Shown here: positions 9,441 to 20,745 of the stretch, one piece after another
Numbering within the stretch: position 1 is the first letter of the stretch
Layout: the number at the start of each line of letters is the position of its first letter
Source of the DNA: Liolophura sinensis
Lineage: Eukaryota; Mollusca; Polyplacophora; Chitonida; Chitonidae
Assembly (NCBI RefSeq): GCF_032854445.1
Contig: NC_088302.1
Span: 40,986,191 to 41,050,190, forward strand
Direction of reading: 5' to 3'
DNA: 64,000 nt
Made by a program: the position numbers and the translations under genes
Notes under the pieces: model-generated
The model's input: the letters and a program-made list of their open reading frames with translations, nothing else
The model's database searches: none
What the model was told of the DNA's origin: nothing

Positions 9441-12400
9441 GTAGGTTGATGAGGGCAAGTTTGTGTTGTTGAGACATGCGGGTTGGGCGGTTCCCACCCC
9501 TCTTTCTGTACGACAAAATGCCGAGGGTCTCGCTGCATACATCTGCAAATACACTCCGAACTTTTGCACAGCTTAACGCTGTATTTCATCGAAGTACCTA
9601 TGAAATATCTAGCTCTTCAAAATGTTTGTTTCATTAGGGAAATTGTTGTGGTGTTACTGGGTAATTTAAGTGCTCTGCTGGCTCCGTGAAGGCGTGAAAC
9701 TGTGCTGGGTCGGGAAAATAAGAGGCAGTAAGGGCGCTGTTTGTAGAGGCCATATTGCAGCCGAGAAAGAGGCTCCAGTCGGTAGATGTCGTCGAATGTG
9801 GGTCATGTGGGAATAGAAATAATGTATACGTCTGTCCTGAGTCAGCGAGCCTTCAATCAGAATGAACGAATTGGATTTTTAATAGCATGAAAGTAAAGTT
9901 AATAAATAAACGAATTAAAAAAACCCCAAAAACACACACACACACGAAAAAGAAATAAAATAATAACGTGTAGGCCTTATTTCATCTTTTTTAAAAAATT
10001 TCGTATTACACTCTTTGACTTACACAGTTTACCTGATAAGGTGAACTGTAAAGGTCTTGGAGCTGGAACTGAAAGTTACCAGTAAAACACATGGTCATGA
10101 TTGTGTGTTCTTTTGTGTATTTGCAATGTACAGTCTATAATACTGAAGTCTATTTACTGAAGACATAACATTAATTTTGTTGTATTTCAGCGTCAAAGTG
10201 ATCTGGGCTCATTTGTCTGACGGTCAATCATATCACAAAAAAAAAAAAAAAAAATATGCCATAGGCCTATTTATACCAAACAAAAATTATTCTTGTGACT
10301 TGTGTGATTAAAAAAAGGTGTGGAATTTTAAGAGATACTCTAAAGGAAAATACAGAAAAAAACTATACTGGTACTGAACAGAAAACTCACTGTTGTGTCA
10401 CTGGGATAATAACAGATACCAGTATTTGTGAAATGCTGTTTAACTCATCCATTTCAGCTATGTGCCCATTTTTTTTTTTCAAAGGAGTGAATACAGGTAT
10501 CTGAGTTTAAGTATGTTTGGACATCTTTTGGACTCTTGATTTCTTTCGGGGTTTGTATAAGAATCAGGGAAATCATTGTAATACAAGTGAATATGTAGTA
10601 AACTTTTCAGCACTTGGGAAATAATAAAAAAATGTCAACCAGCACCCAAATTCTGAAATTGTGGCAGAAAGTGGGTCATTTTCTATTACTCTTATCTTAA
10701 TATCCAAAGTAAATTACTATGTCCAAGGTAAATCACTTCCATGCAATGTATAAATAGACCTACCCACAGTACCCCAATGGTTAGAGCACTCGTCTTGAAG
10801 TCGAGAGACCTGGGTAGGGGCATTCCAAAGAGTTTAAAAATGGTACTTGCTGCTGCCTTGTTTGACAATCATCATTGGCAGGTTAGAGCAAGGACACTTA
10901 ACTGGTTGCCCTGCTGTCAGTATAATGTGACTAGGTGCGGCGTCATGTCTGGTGTCGTCAGCGTGATATATGTATTTCAGTAGTGGCAGGGACTCACCCT
11001 GACACAAGAAGACACACACCCAATGACTTCTCATCGTCATATGACTGAAAACCTGTTAAGCACAACATTAAACCCCAAGCATGCATACATACATGTACAT
11101 ACCCACAGTTCAACTGACTTGAATTTGAAGTTTATTAAATTACTCTGGCAGAAGTCATGTTGTTTTTTTCCCCTTGGTAGGAACACCTGTTATATTTTTA
11201 GTACCTATCAAATTATGTTAAATCCACCGCAGGGGGATGGTAGAATAACAGTATACTGCTGCAAATGAGGCACCTTTCCTGTGTAAGGGTCACTTCTGCC
11301 TAACTAAGTTCTCTTGTAATAAGCCAAATCTGCACTTCATGAGTCTTATGATTTAAGGCACTTTTAGGCGACATTTAAGGTGGAGGCTCACAAAAACTAA
11401 CATGGCTTAAGTATGCGATTTTAAGGTGGCTGTATTTGGTGCTATTGAGCTGACAGATCTGGTTATACAAAGCGAGCCTTTTTGCTGCATTAGTTTGCGA
11501 GAGAGCCAACCTTGTATCGTCTAAACCTGCGTGAACTGGCAAGAATTCTGAAATGGTGATTAGGAGTGCTACTTTGCCAGTTTACCCACATGTTGTTATC
11601 GCACTGGCCTGAATAAACAGGAAACTACAAAACTTCAGTCCACTTAGCTGCTTTATAGCCAGCTCCAGTTCTAATTAATGGTTAATTAATTTGATCTGTA
11701 TGTTTATTTTGCATGTTCTTTCAATGTTCTACAACACGCTTGTTTGACTGAGGGTCTGCAATACACATTTTGCTTGTTGCAGGTTGATCAGATGGCGGCC
11801 ATGTTAAATCAACTGCAAGAGGCTGGTCGCCAAGGTGAAGCAGTCAGCAAACTGAAGCAGTTGATGAATACATTGGTGAAAGTGTGTCCAGAGACTGTCC
11901 CCCATGTGGATGGATCAGGGGACCACACCCACATGGGGGGAGAGGAGGAGCCGGAGGAGGATGAGCTACAGGATAACCCAAAAGCTATTGCCCGCTCAAT
12001 AGTTGAGGAGTTGGTGGACCAGACACTAGCTGAGGAGGTCCCACGCAAAAGGTCATCCAAATCAAGGGCTTGTAAAAACCCTGCAGTTGAAAAGGCTGGA
12101 GTTAAACGACTTGTGAAAAAAAGAGGCAGAGGAAGACCTCCAAAGCATGCTCAGGCAGCTGTTAGAGCAGAGAAAGCTGCACGACGCAGGGAGTTGTTGG
12201 AAAGTGGCAGTGGCAGCCTGGGCGGACCTGGGAGGAAAAGGAAGAACCCCAATCCTCAGAAGATTCCTGTTGAGGATTCCGATGAGGACACCAACTTTGC
12301 TGAGCCACAAGATCAACAGGACATCACGTTGGTTTGTGACAAGTGTACCAAGTTCAATACAAAGAGCGTCTCCAAGTTCATCCGCCACATGCGGCTGCAC

Positions 12401-15400
12401 GGTGAGGCCTTACTGAGCTGCTTGACCTGTCAGAAGGACATGTACTGTCTGCAGGAACTTCAGCGGCACCAGTGCTCAAAAGCGTCCACCGTGAAAAGGA
12501 GACAAGCGTCTGCCTGTACCTGCGATATCTGCGACGAAACATTCGTGAACAAGAGGATGTACAAGGAGCACTTGAAGACTGCTCACAGCATGTCGGGAAC
12601 GCAGTGCGAATCGGAGAGTCGTGCACAGCTTAAGTGCCAGTACTGTGACCGGACTTTTAGTCGCAAACTCTCTATGTTTATACACTACAAGGAACATGCA
12701 GGAGACAAATGGGTGTGCCAAACCTGTGGAGACTTCTGTGAGGACTTTGACGTCTACACCGCCCACATGGCTCAACATGCCAGGGACGCCAAGTTCAACT
12801 GTGACAAATGTGGCTTGACTTTTCAGAGAAAGCAACAGTTTGATCAGCACCTCTCGGCGCATGCAAAATACGACTGTGCCAGCTGCAAACGTAATTTCTC
12901 CACAAAGAAAGATTTACAACGTCATGAGAGAAATGAGCATGGTGCTAAGGTGCCGTGGGAACACAAATACCACGAGTGTGACATTTGTGGGAAGAGCTAT
13001 CCCCGGCCTGGAATGTTAGAGATCCATCGCAGGATTCATACAGGTAGCCTGACTTTCCCATTTTTCTCAGAAAAGATGTTTCAATTTAACTCTTTGCTTG
13101 CATACTATGGTTTTGACTAGTTTCTTATTCTGCTTAACTCAGGGACAGGGATTCAGTGATCATTATGCAGTTAAATTTACCTGTACATGGTGTTTGTAAA
13201 ATGGAATATGTCTGAGCCAGATTAACTTTATATATCATTTTGGTGCGTGTTCTTGGTGTAGATTTATTTATTTATTTGATTGATGTTTTCCTCGTTACTC
13301 AAATATATTTCTCTTATACGACGGCGGCCAGCATTATGGTGGGAGGAAACTCTTGGCGAAGAAAAGGAATGGCTTATTGTATAACTGGCAGATGTTCATT
13401 TCATTAGCCAGGTTCGCATGTTCAAATCTAGCTTGTGTTTGTGGAGACACAACGTACATGGGAGTAAGGAGGATTGTCAGTGCTGTCAGATACTGTATGA
13501 GCGACCCGGTGTCTTTGTTTACACTGTTCACTTTGAAAGTTTCATTAACTCATAAACCTGACAGACATAATGTGCAAGTGTCTCTTCTAGAGCACAGTGT
13601 TGAACATTTCATTGTTGTACTTGTCTTTATTTTGCAAAACATTTCTGTTCACCAGGTGAAAAACCCTTGGAGTGTTCGGCCTGTAAGTTATTTTTCCGCA
13701 CCCCAAAGGCATTGTCTAAACACAGACAGACGTACACGCACATGCAGAGGAGTGGCAGCATAGGCAAAGAGCGACGCTACCTGTGTTCCCTGTGTGGGAA
13801 GGCTTACTTCAGGTTTGTGTTTCTTCTGCATAATCTTCTGTTAAGACACTGTGTGATTGTGTAGCCAATAAAAAAACTATCAGTTTTATTGACCTGACCT
13901 TTGAACTTACTGCCATTTATCAATCACTTCGCTTTCTTTTTTACGTGGTCTTTATTTGAGCATTTATAAAGCATTTTTATTGACATCATTTTGTGTAGAA
14001 TGATGAAATTATACTGTTTTCAAAGCCTTGACAAAATTTTAACCAGCATCAAGCTTTTACAAAACCCCCCCCCCCCCAAAAAAATTATTGATTTGTAATT
14101 TGCTCAAACCCCAAGGACTAAAGGTCTACCTGAGGAAGAATTTTGTTTTTGAGCTACGTCCCTAAAGTGTTTTGTGTCATACAACAGAATTTCTTTAGGA
14201 AATTGATATTGTGAAGATAGAAGAAAATTGTACATTTTGAATGATAGACTTGGCAAAAATTTATCTTTTGAAGATAAATGTAAAAATCTCATTGGATTAG
14301 TTTTTTGCTGACATACCAGAAATATCTTCATGTAGTTGCTGAAAGTGTCTAACAGGGTCTAACCATGAAGTGGATTATGAATTTCAGTTAAAATCAGACA
14401 AATAGAGTCATCATAATGATTGTCATGAATAAGTGTTTCTCTGTTTGCAGACGTCAGGCCCTGTTACGTCATCAGAAGTACCACACTGGAGAGAAGCCGT
14501 TCAAGTGTCCGCACTGCGAATATCGGTGTCCAGAGGCTAACAACCTCAAGCGCCACATGCTGCTTCATTTCAGTTCCCAGCGGAGTTTCATGTGTGAAAT
14601 ATGCGGCTCATCCTTCCATGCCAAGAAGACCCTTGAAATGCATCATGTCTACAAGCACAGTGAGGATAGGCAATATCCCTGTTCTGAATGCAATATGTCG
14701 TTCAAGGCAGCAAATGCGCTTAGACGCCATTTGAGAAGCCACAGCACCGATAAGCCTTATGCCTGCTGGTGTGGAGCATCGTTCAACCGGCAGTACAACC
14801 TGAGACGCCACATGAAGTCCGTCCATGGGAATGATGAAACCCTGCCGCCAGTACGTAAAGTGGCTGTGCTGGACACGCCACCAGAAGAACTGGCAGCAAA
14901 GGCTGAAGCGGAAAAAGAAATGACGAAAGTCAAAGGGAAGAGAGGAAGGAGGACTAAGCCATATGGTAGCACGGTCTCCAGACCGGTACCCCCAGTGCAG
15001 CCTGTGCAGACGGTCAGTGTAGAGACTCACCCCCAGCACATCGTGATAGCAGCCCCACAGCCGCAGCCTGGACAGCTGGCTACAGAGATGACAGACCAGG
15101 AAATCCAGCAACATGTGATGGCCACGCTGCCGCGGGTGCTGGATGACGCATCCCTCATCAACAGCCACCTGCAGCATCAAGAGGTGCACATCCAGCACAT
15201 CCAGCTGCATGAGGTGCATGTCCAGCACCCTCAAATGGAGGCAGCTCCCCAGACCGCCCCCACCCACGTCATTGTGTCAGCCCAGGACAGCCATAACATG
15301 ACCGCCTCCCCCGTCAGTCGCCCTATGAGCGTGCCTCACCCAGGCTATAGCACCGGCACGGCCCATCAGCAATGGCATCACATGCCCATAGTCATGCAAT

Positions 15401-15936
15401 CACAGGTCATCACCTCTCAGCACCTGCCCATAGAGCAGGAACAACAACAACAACAGCAAGTCCAACAGATACAGCATGTAAGTCGTTCGGAGACACCAAC
15501 CTCCCAGCACAGCTTGGTGACAGTGCCAGTGGCAACACGCCAGGTGCGCCAGGTCACCGGAGCGCACCTGGTACAGGAGCGCCCTATGTCACACCCATCT
15601 GCACAGGCGGTGCAGCACCATCACACCCAGATGACACCCGTTACCCATGTGCATCATCCTCATTCCCAGCAGCACCACACACAGCCCACCCATCTCCAGG
15701 CCACCCATCATGTCACTTACCCAGAGGTGACCTATCCTGATGGGGAGACAACCAAACAGATGGTGCTCATCCCCAGCATCGCCCCAGGCACAGAGGTGGT
15801 CAGTCCACAAGAGGAGCAATTCTTGGCTAAAGCGGAGCAAGCGGCCATTGAAAACATGGCCCAATATCAGCCCGGCAGCACTGGTTACACAGGCCTGCCT
15901 ATACTGCTACATCAAATCAATACGTCCAGTCAGTAA
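9393..15936 (+). CDS. C2H2 zinc-finger transcription factor with AT-hook-like motif
   Basis: Coding exons 9393-9440, 11783-13043, 13656-13812 and 14451-15936 give 983 residues; every junction keeps phase. The start ATG has good context (AACGATGG) and begins MAEDPKNMDLGDFESK. Next come an acidic stretch (EEEPEEDELQD) and an AT-hook-like KKRGRGRPPK near residue 128. About 14 fingers span residues 201-615, most with CX2C...HX3-5H. The second (CLTC...HQC) is imperfect and the last has CWC, only one residue between cysteines. HTGEKP linkers occur twice. Residues about 640-983 are Gln/His/Pro-rich without domains, with a QQQQQQ run near 818. Inferred role: nuclear DNA-binding regulator. I do not recognise the orthologue. 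Confidence 0.88.
9441..11782 (+). other. Zinc-finger gene first intron with a SINE (family B)
   Basis: 2.3 kb, AT-rich, with poly(A) near 10234-10252 and SINE 10761-11086. I see no further exon. Confidence 0.7.
10761..11086 (+). mobile_element. tRNA-derived SINE, second family (B)
   Basis: The head looks tRNA-like (CCCCAATGGTTAGAGCACTC, then TTGAAGTCGAGAGACCTGGG). Its 3' part is CAAGAAGACACACACCCAAT, then CATATGACTGAAAACCTGTT and AACATTAAACCCCAAGC. The same 3' part recurs at 42625-42846. It differs from family A in head and body. Confidence 0.7.
11783..13043 (+). CDS. Zinc-finger gene, exon 2 (N-terminus, AT-hook, fingers 1-8)
   Basis: Acceptor CTTGTTGCAG, donor CATACAG|GTAGCC; 420 codons + 1 nt. 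The open frame before 11783 and after 13043 is intronic read-through. Eight CX2C fingers lie between 12335 and 13043, the last ending RRIHTG at the splice. Confidence 0.9.
13044..13655 (+). other. Zinc-finger gene intron with a SINE fragment
   Basis: 612 nt with a reversed family A tail at 13262-13351; otherwise unremarkable. Confidence 0.75.
13262..13351 (-). mobile_element. SINE family A, 3' fragment
   Basis: ATTTATTTATTTGATTGATG, then ACGACGGCGGCCAGCATTAT and GGTGGGAGGAAAC. The tRNA head is missing, as in typical 5' truncation. Confidence 0.75.
13656..13812 (+). CDS. Zinc-finger gene, exon 3 (finger 9, start of finger 10)
   Basis: Acceptor GTTCACCAG, donor TTCAG|GTTTGT; 157 nt. It begins GT GAA AAA CCC, so the canonical HTGEKP linker is rebuilt across the splice. 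It encodes CSAC...H and YLCSLCGKAYF. Confidence 0.9.
13813..14450 (+). other. Zinc-finger gene intron
   Basis: 638 nt, AT-rich, with a C homopolymer near 14067-14078. Nothing else recognised. Confidence 0.75.
14451..15936 (+). CDS. Zinc-finger gene, terminal coding exon
   Basis: Acceptor TGTTTGCAG. The first A completes an Arg codon, giving FRRQALLRHQKYHTGEKP. It carries fingers 10-14 and then the low-complexity tail ending LLHQINTSSQ and TAA (15934-15936). The exon end is the first copy of the tandem array that follows. Confidence 0.9.
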
Positions 15937-16580
15937 CACATTGTATTAGCTTTTGTATGGTGTTCGTAAATACAGACAACTGAGTCATGTATGTAACAGG
16001 GCTTCCTGTACTGTAACACCTGATGAACATATCCAGTCAGTAACACACCATATAGACCTTTGTGCAGTGTAGATAAAAACACTGCATAGTCCTTTCGTGC
16101 AGTGTTTGTACATGTATATAACAGACCTGCTTATGCTGCTACACCAGATAAATACAGCCAGTCAGCAAGACACCGTATAGACTTTAGTGCAGTTTGTACA
16201 TACGGACAACAGAGAGGTGTATATAACAGACCTGCCTATGCTGCTACACCAGATAAATACATTCAGTCAGTCAGCCCCATATAGACTTTTGTGCAGTGGT
16301 TGTAAAATATAGACAAGTCACAACTGACGTGTAGCCCATAAAAGGCCTTCTCATACCGCCACACTTGATCAGTGCATCAAGCCAGTGAAAGATGGTGTTT
16401 GTGACTATAGACAACTGAGACATGTATATAACAGGCCCCCCTATACAATGTACTGTTGCACCGGATTGACGCATCAAGTCAGTAACACGGTGTACAATCT
16501 TTTGTGCAGTGTTTGTAAATACATGTATAGAGAATGAGACATGTTCATGACCGCTTACACTGCCACATGCACACCAACAA
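15889..16580 (+). repeat. Tandem array of about 105-bp units starting in the last codons of the zinc-finger gene
   Basis: Unit 0 is the gene itself: ACAGGCCTGCCTATACTGCT, then CCAGTCAGTAACACA with the stop codon. Diverged copies begin near 15996, 16121, 16226, 16334 and 16431, with a partial one to about 16580; spacing is 97-125 nt. Copies keep ACAGRCCTGCYTATGCTGCT, GATAAATAC and CAGTCAG. The array probably forms the start of the 3' UTR. Confidence 0.85.
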
Positions 16581-17051
16581 CTGTATATTGCAAGCAGAAT
16601 TCATTAACACACTTAAGTTGTGTTGACATTTATAATCCATGTTTATAATTGTTTTAAAAATACTTATACATAGTTATGTATCAAATTCTACAAATGAGCT
16701 TCAAAATCTCTGGGTCCCTTGAAACTCCAGGTAGCATGAATTTGAATACCATGTATGATTATCAAGCTTGGTCAATAATCTGATTCTAATAATCTGCTGT
16801 TATCAATGATGAATTATCAATTCACGCATACACATACGTAGGCTACCATTGTCACATGCTCTCAAATTGGTATACGATGAACTGCAATAATGTGTCCTTA
16901 AATATTTATATATTTACATATATCATATTAACAGGAATTGTAGATTAAATGTACTGCATATGTTTTATATAAAAGGAAGAATCAACTGACAAGAAGATCT
17001 ACAGTATGAACTATACTTCATCTTTTAGAAGTGCTATTCTGATTGAACACT

Positions 17052-17057
17052 AATAAA
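17052..17057 (+). terminator. Candidate poly(A) signal, zinc-finger gene
   Basis: AATAAA in plus orientation, about 1.1 kb after the stop, past the array. Use is inferred. Confidence 0.35.
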
Positions 17058-17683
17058 CACTGAATATATGTAATTCACTGCTATTGATAACATATTTGTT
17101 GCCTTTGTTGTTTAGACCAGTCCATAAGAAGATTGCCTTGTGTAGGGTTGGTTTATTTCTGTTAACCATATGATAATTTATATAAAGAACAAGACCGCAC
17201 AAAATTGTAGTATATGTAAACAATGCCAGCTAGAAAACTAAATCTAGTTTACACATATTTTGAGATGTTTTAAAAATACATGTAGAATTAATTGCATTCA
17301 GGTGTTTGAATTCTAAGGTGATCTTGATGGGAAATTTGATCAAACTGCCAGTGTTAGATACTCCTGTTACATCACATATTTTCTTCTATATATTCACCTA
17401 CAGGCACATTTTTTGAGCACTTTGGCGTCCTCAAAACAATGGCTACAGACATGGTTCACAAAAGCACACTATAGAATTCAAAGATGTAAATGCTTTTCTC
17501 TCTTGTCAAGAGAAAAAAAAATTACATATCAACTGCATCATTCACGTAGGAAACATACTTTGCTGTCGACAGGATAAGAATAATATGGTCACGCCTAAGC
17601 CCGCTTCAAATCCTACACACGCCCAGTGTCATCCTATACCTGATATTAAGATAGATTCGTCTCTTAATCCCAGCTAGTACTGA

Positions 17684-17714
17684 TAGTATATATATATATA
17701 TATATATATATATG
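17684..17714. repeat. TA microsatellite
   Basis: An uninterrupted TA run of about 30 nt. Confidence 0.9.
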
Positions 17715-18723
17715 GCCAGGTTATATAATGGTGAGCTTTATCATTGCCATGATTGATTGGTCTGACGTTGGGTTTGGCAATCAGAACAATCTTGGACTAA
17801 ACTAAACGTGTACGGCGCATGTCCATCGACCATGCACGTTACACACTGAGGCCTGTATAAGGGTAGGCCTACTCTCAAAACATTAAACTGTTAATTTTAG
17901 CAAAGTCTTTCGCCTGCGTGAGTGATGCTAGAATGTATTCTGATAACATTATTCTGTCAAATATAACATACAGGTATTCTATTGGGCTAATTCAATATAA
18001 AGATTCTATTAGACGAACACGATACTATGTGGTAATAACACATTCCAGCATCACTTGGACAACAGACGTTCTGTTAGAAATAACAGATTAATTTTTTGAT
18101 TGTAAATTTATTTATTTATTTTCTCACATATTTTAATCGGTTTGAGGAAATAGGCCTAAACGTACAACCTGTCTAGAACGCTAATGTGCTGTCAATAATT
18201 CTTATTATATAAATCATTCAGAGTTTTCTTGTAAATGTATAAGAGAAAAGACTCACTTTGAAAGGTATGACATTTTTAAAAGCTTCATGTATGCTTTTGT
18301 ACACGCGAGAGTTGCGTCTGTTTTTGTTGGTTTAAAGCTAAGATACATAGGCCTTTCGTATACTTGTACATGCACAGCGAATATGTAAGATTTGAGATTG
18401 ATAAATCATAAAGAAACACGTGCTCAAGTTGGAGATCGAGGAGAAAAAGTAAAATGTGACCATTCCTAAGAAAAATCACTTCCTGGTCAAACTGATTTGC
18501 ATGGGACCTGCATGTATTTGTTTGTACGTGTGATAGTTTTTGCATTGCTTGGCCGAGCTAACCTTCTGAACAAGATGCCTATGTATGATGGCATCATAAG
18601 TAGTCTCCCCTGGTATATAATTACCTGGGTGACAATAACCGCTAACCGATTCAAGTTTTTTGCTTCACTTTTGTTGTCTTGAATGTTAATAAATCAGTTT
18701 AGCAGTAACATTATACTGCTTAG

Positions 18724-18725
18724 CA

Positions 18726-18790
<65 letters not shown>
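18724..18790. repeat. Long TA microsatellite
   Basis: An uninterrupted TA run of about 65 nt; the YIYIYI ORF read across it is an artefact. Confidence 0.95.
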
Positions 18791-18795
<5 letters not shown>

Positions 18796-18933
18796 TCCAA
18801 AATATACTTCATGTGCATTTGATAGCATGCAAACATATCAGTATGACTTACAGTGAATGGTATTAGGAATGACTTGATATGTGCTACTTTTAGATAACCG
18901 GGCAATCTTCCGCTGTACAACTTCCCATTAATG

Positions 18934-19202
18934 TTTATTTATTTATTTGGTGTCTTACGCCGTACTCAAGAATATTTCACGTATACGACATTAAGATGGG
19001 AGGAAGCATTAAGGTGGGAGGAAACCGGGCAGAGCCCTGGGAAAACCCGCGATCATCCGCAGGTTGCTGGTAGACCTTGCCACGTACGGCCGGAGAGGAA
19101 GCCAGTCTGAACTGGACTTAACTCACAGTGACCGCATTGGTGAGAGGCTCCTGGGTCATTACGCTGCGCTAGCGCGCTAACCAACTGAGGCACGGAGACC
19201 CC
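18934..19202 (-). mobile_element. tRNA-derived SINE (family A), near full length
   Basis: The reverse complement shows the head (GGTCTCCGTGCCTCAGTTGG, GCGCGCTAGCGCAGCGTAAT) through to the tail. A short internal duplication (GGGAGGAAGCATTAAGGTGG) sits where other copies have GGCGGCCAGC. Confidence 0.85.
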
Positions 19203-20340
19203 GGCCCATTAATAAGGTCGCACGATGGAATGCATGCAGCTCCATTTTGTTTGGCTGTGGCTTTAAGTCACTAGGCGTGACAGGCATCTGGCGGTTGTAT
19301 CCCTGTCTGCGTCCGGTTACCGCTGGCTGTGCCCGTTTTCTTCTAACAATCAACATGATCTCCGTCGTGTATGTGTATGTACAAGTGATATATGCTTTAG
19401 ACTTTTGTCGACGTGTGTAAAGACGACTTGAAATACCAGTGCGATGATGAACACCGATGATAAACACGCATAACAAGCAAACAAATAAAATTCATTATAT
19501 TTAAGCAAAACACAGTGTATTACTCAATATACATAGTCCAACGACTGAAATTGCGCTTTATAAGCATTGCTGGAAGGAAGCTTTGATAGAGAGATCCAGG
19601 TCGTATATTAAGGTTTTTGATTATGAGACATGCATGGCTATAGAATTGTATGATAAATCATCTCTGATGGCTGTAACGCGTTACTTACCGACCATACACC
19701 TGGGACTGAAGCTGATATGCGAGAAGTACTGAAGCGTAAATGTAAAAACTAATCACATAACTAATCACAAACCCATAACATATCATAACTGATGGTGATT
19801 TAAACGAAATTCTTCTTAATCCTTCCAATACAGACATATCTAACATTAGAAAATCTTTGGAACGACACTGCTGCTGATTGATGAAGCAACTAGACCTGCC
19901 TGCCTATAATATCACTGCTACACCCATCACTTCCAACAAGCAGGGATTAAGAGTCAAATAGAGGAGCCAGGTCATAAAAACATCGCATAAATTCTCAATC
20001 AAATTTACTTTCAAAGAACATAACTCAAATACATAATTACGTTTATTAATTCCTGTAACAGTTCATTTATACCAAGACCTTTGGTCTGGCAAACATCAGA
20101 ATTATCCGCACTCTCCACGAAAACAACCCTTGTATACATGGATACATTTGTCAGATTAGCAAACATTTTCGAAACCAGAGAATAATTATTACCAGTATTC
20201 CCAGTCCTTTGGAATATTTTTTTTTCATTCTTGTGTATTTCCTTCTTCCTTAAAATGCAACAAATGTAACACCCATCATACATTCAAATCCTGGAACGGC
20301 TTCGAATTTTCCAAAAACTTATACAGATCTATTTCGCTCT

Positions 20341-20745
20341 GACCAGTAAAATGTTCGAATGTCTTGTATTTCCAATATAGATTTTCACCATGCATCTTCC
20401 CTCAAAACATTAATCCTCATCAACAAATGGCAAGCTCCATTTGGATTGCAACCTACTTCGGCCATGGATGACATTGGGTCCCGCATGCAGTTATATATAG
20501 GGTATGCATGTTTTAAACCATCTTTTCTCTCACTTTTATAAACGATCTCCAAACATGATGACATTCTAAATAACACAAAGCTCTTTGCCGATTTTATGTC
20601 CGTGTTGCATAAAGACCTCGTATTCCACAATGTTAATTGATCCTATATATAAGTACACTTGATATACATTTGATAACTGGGCAAAATCTTGGCTTGTTGG
20701 CTTCAATTCAACAAAGACAAAACTCCTTATATTTTCGAGACTTAT
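20341..20745 (+). pseudogene. Decayed non-LTR retrotransposon (LINE) reverse transcriptase
   Basis: Scattered pieces in shifting frames follow the order of jockey/CR1-type RT. SKMFECLVF comes first, then FINDLQ near 20533, then ILNNTKLFADFMSVLHKDL at about 20560-20620. NWAKSWLVGFNSTKTKLLIF follows at about 20675-20735. In active elements the third block reads FADD; here the second Asp is lost. Stops and frameshifts separate the pieces, so it is dead. Confidence 0.6.

Noticed and set aside
14608-15267. A 219-residue minus-strand ORF
   Set aside because: Shadow of the zinc-finger gene terminal exon, whose plus-strand frame has clear C2H2 motifs.
15372-15740. A second plus-strand ORF within the Gln/His-rich tail
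   Set aside because: Out-of-frame reading of low-complexity coding sequence; no motif.
18720-18920. A minus-strand ORF with an IYIYIY run
   Set aside because: It is a translated TA microsatellite.
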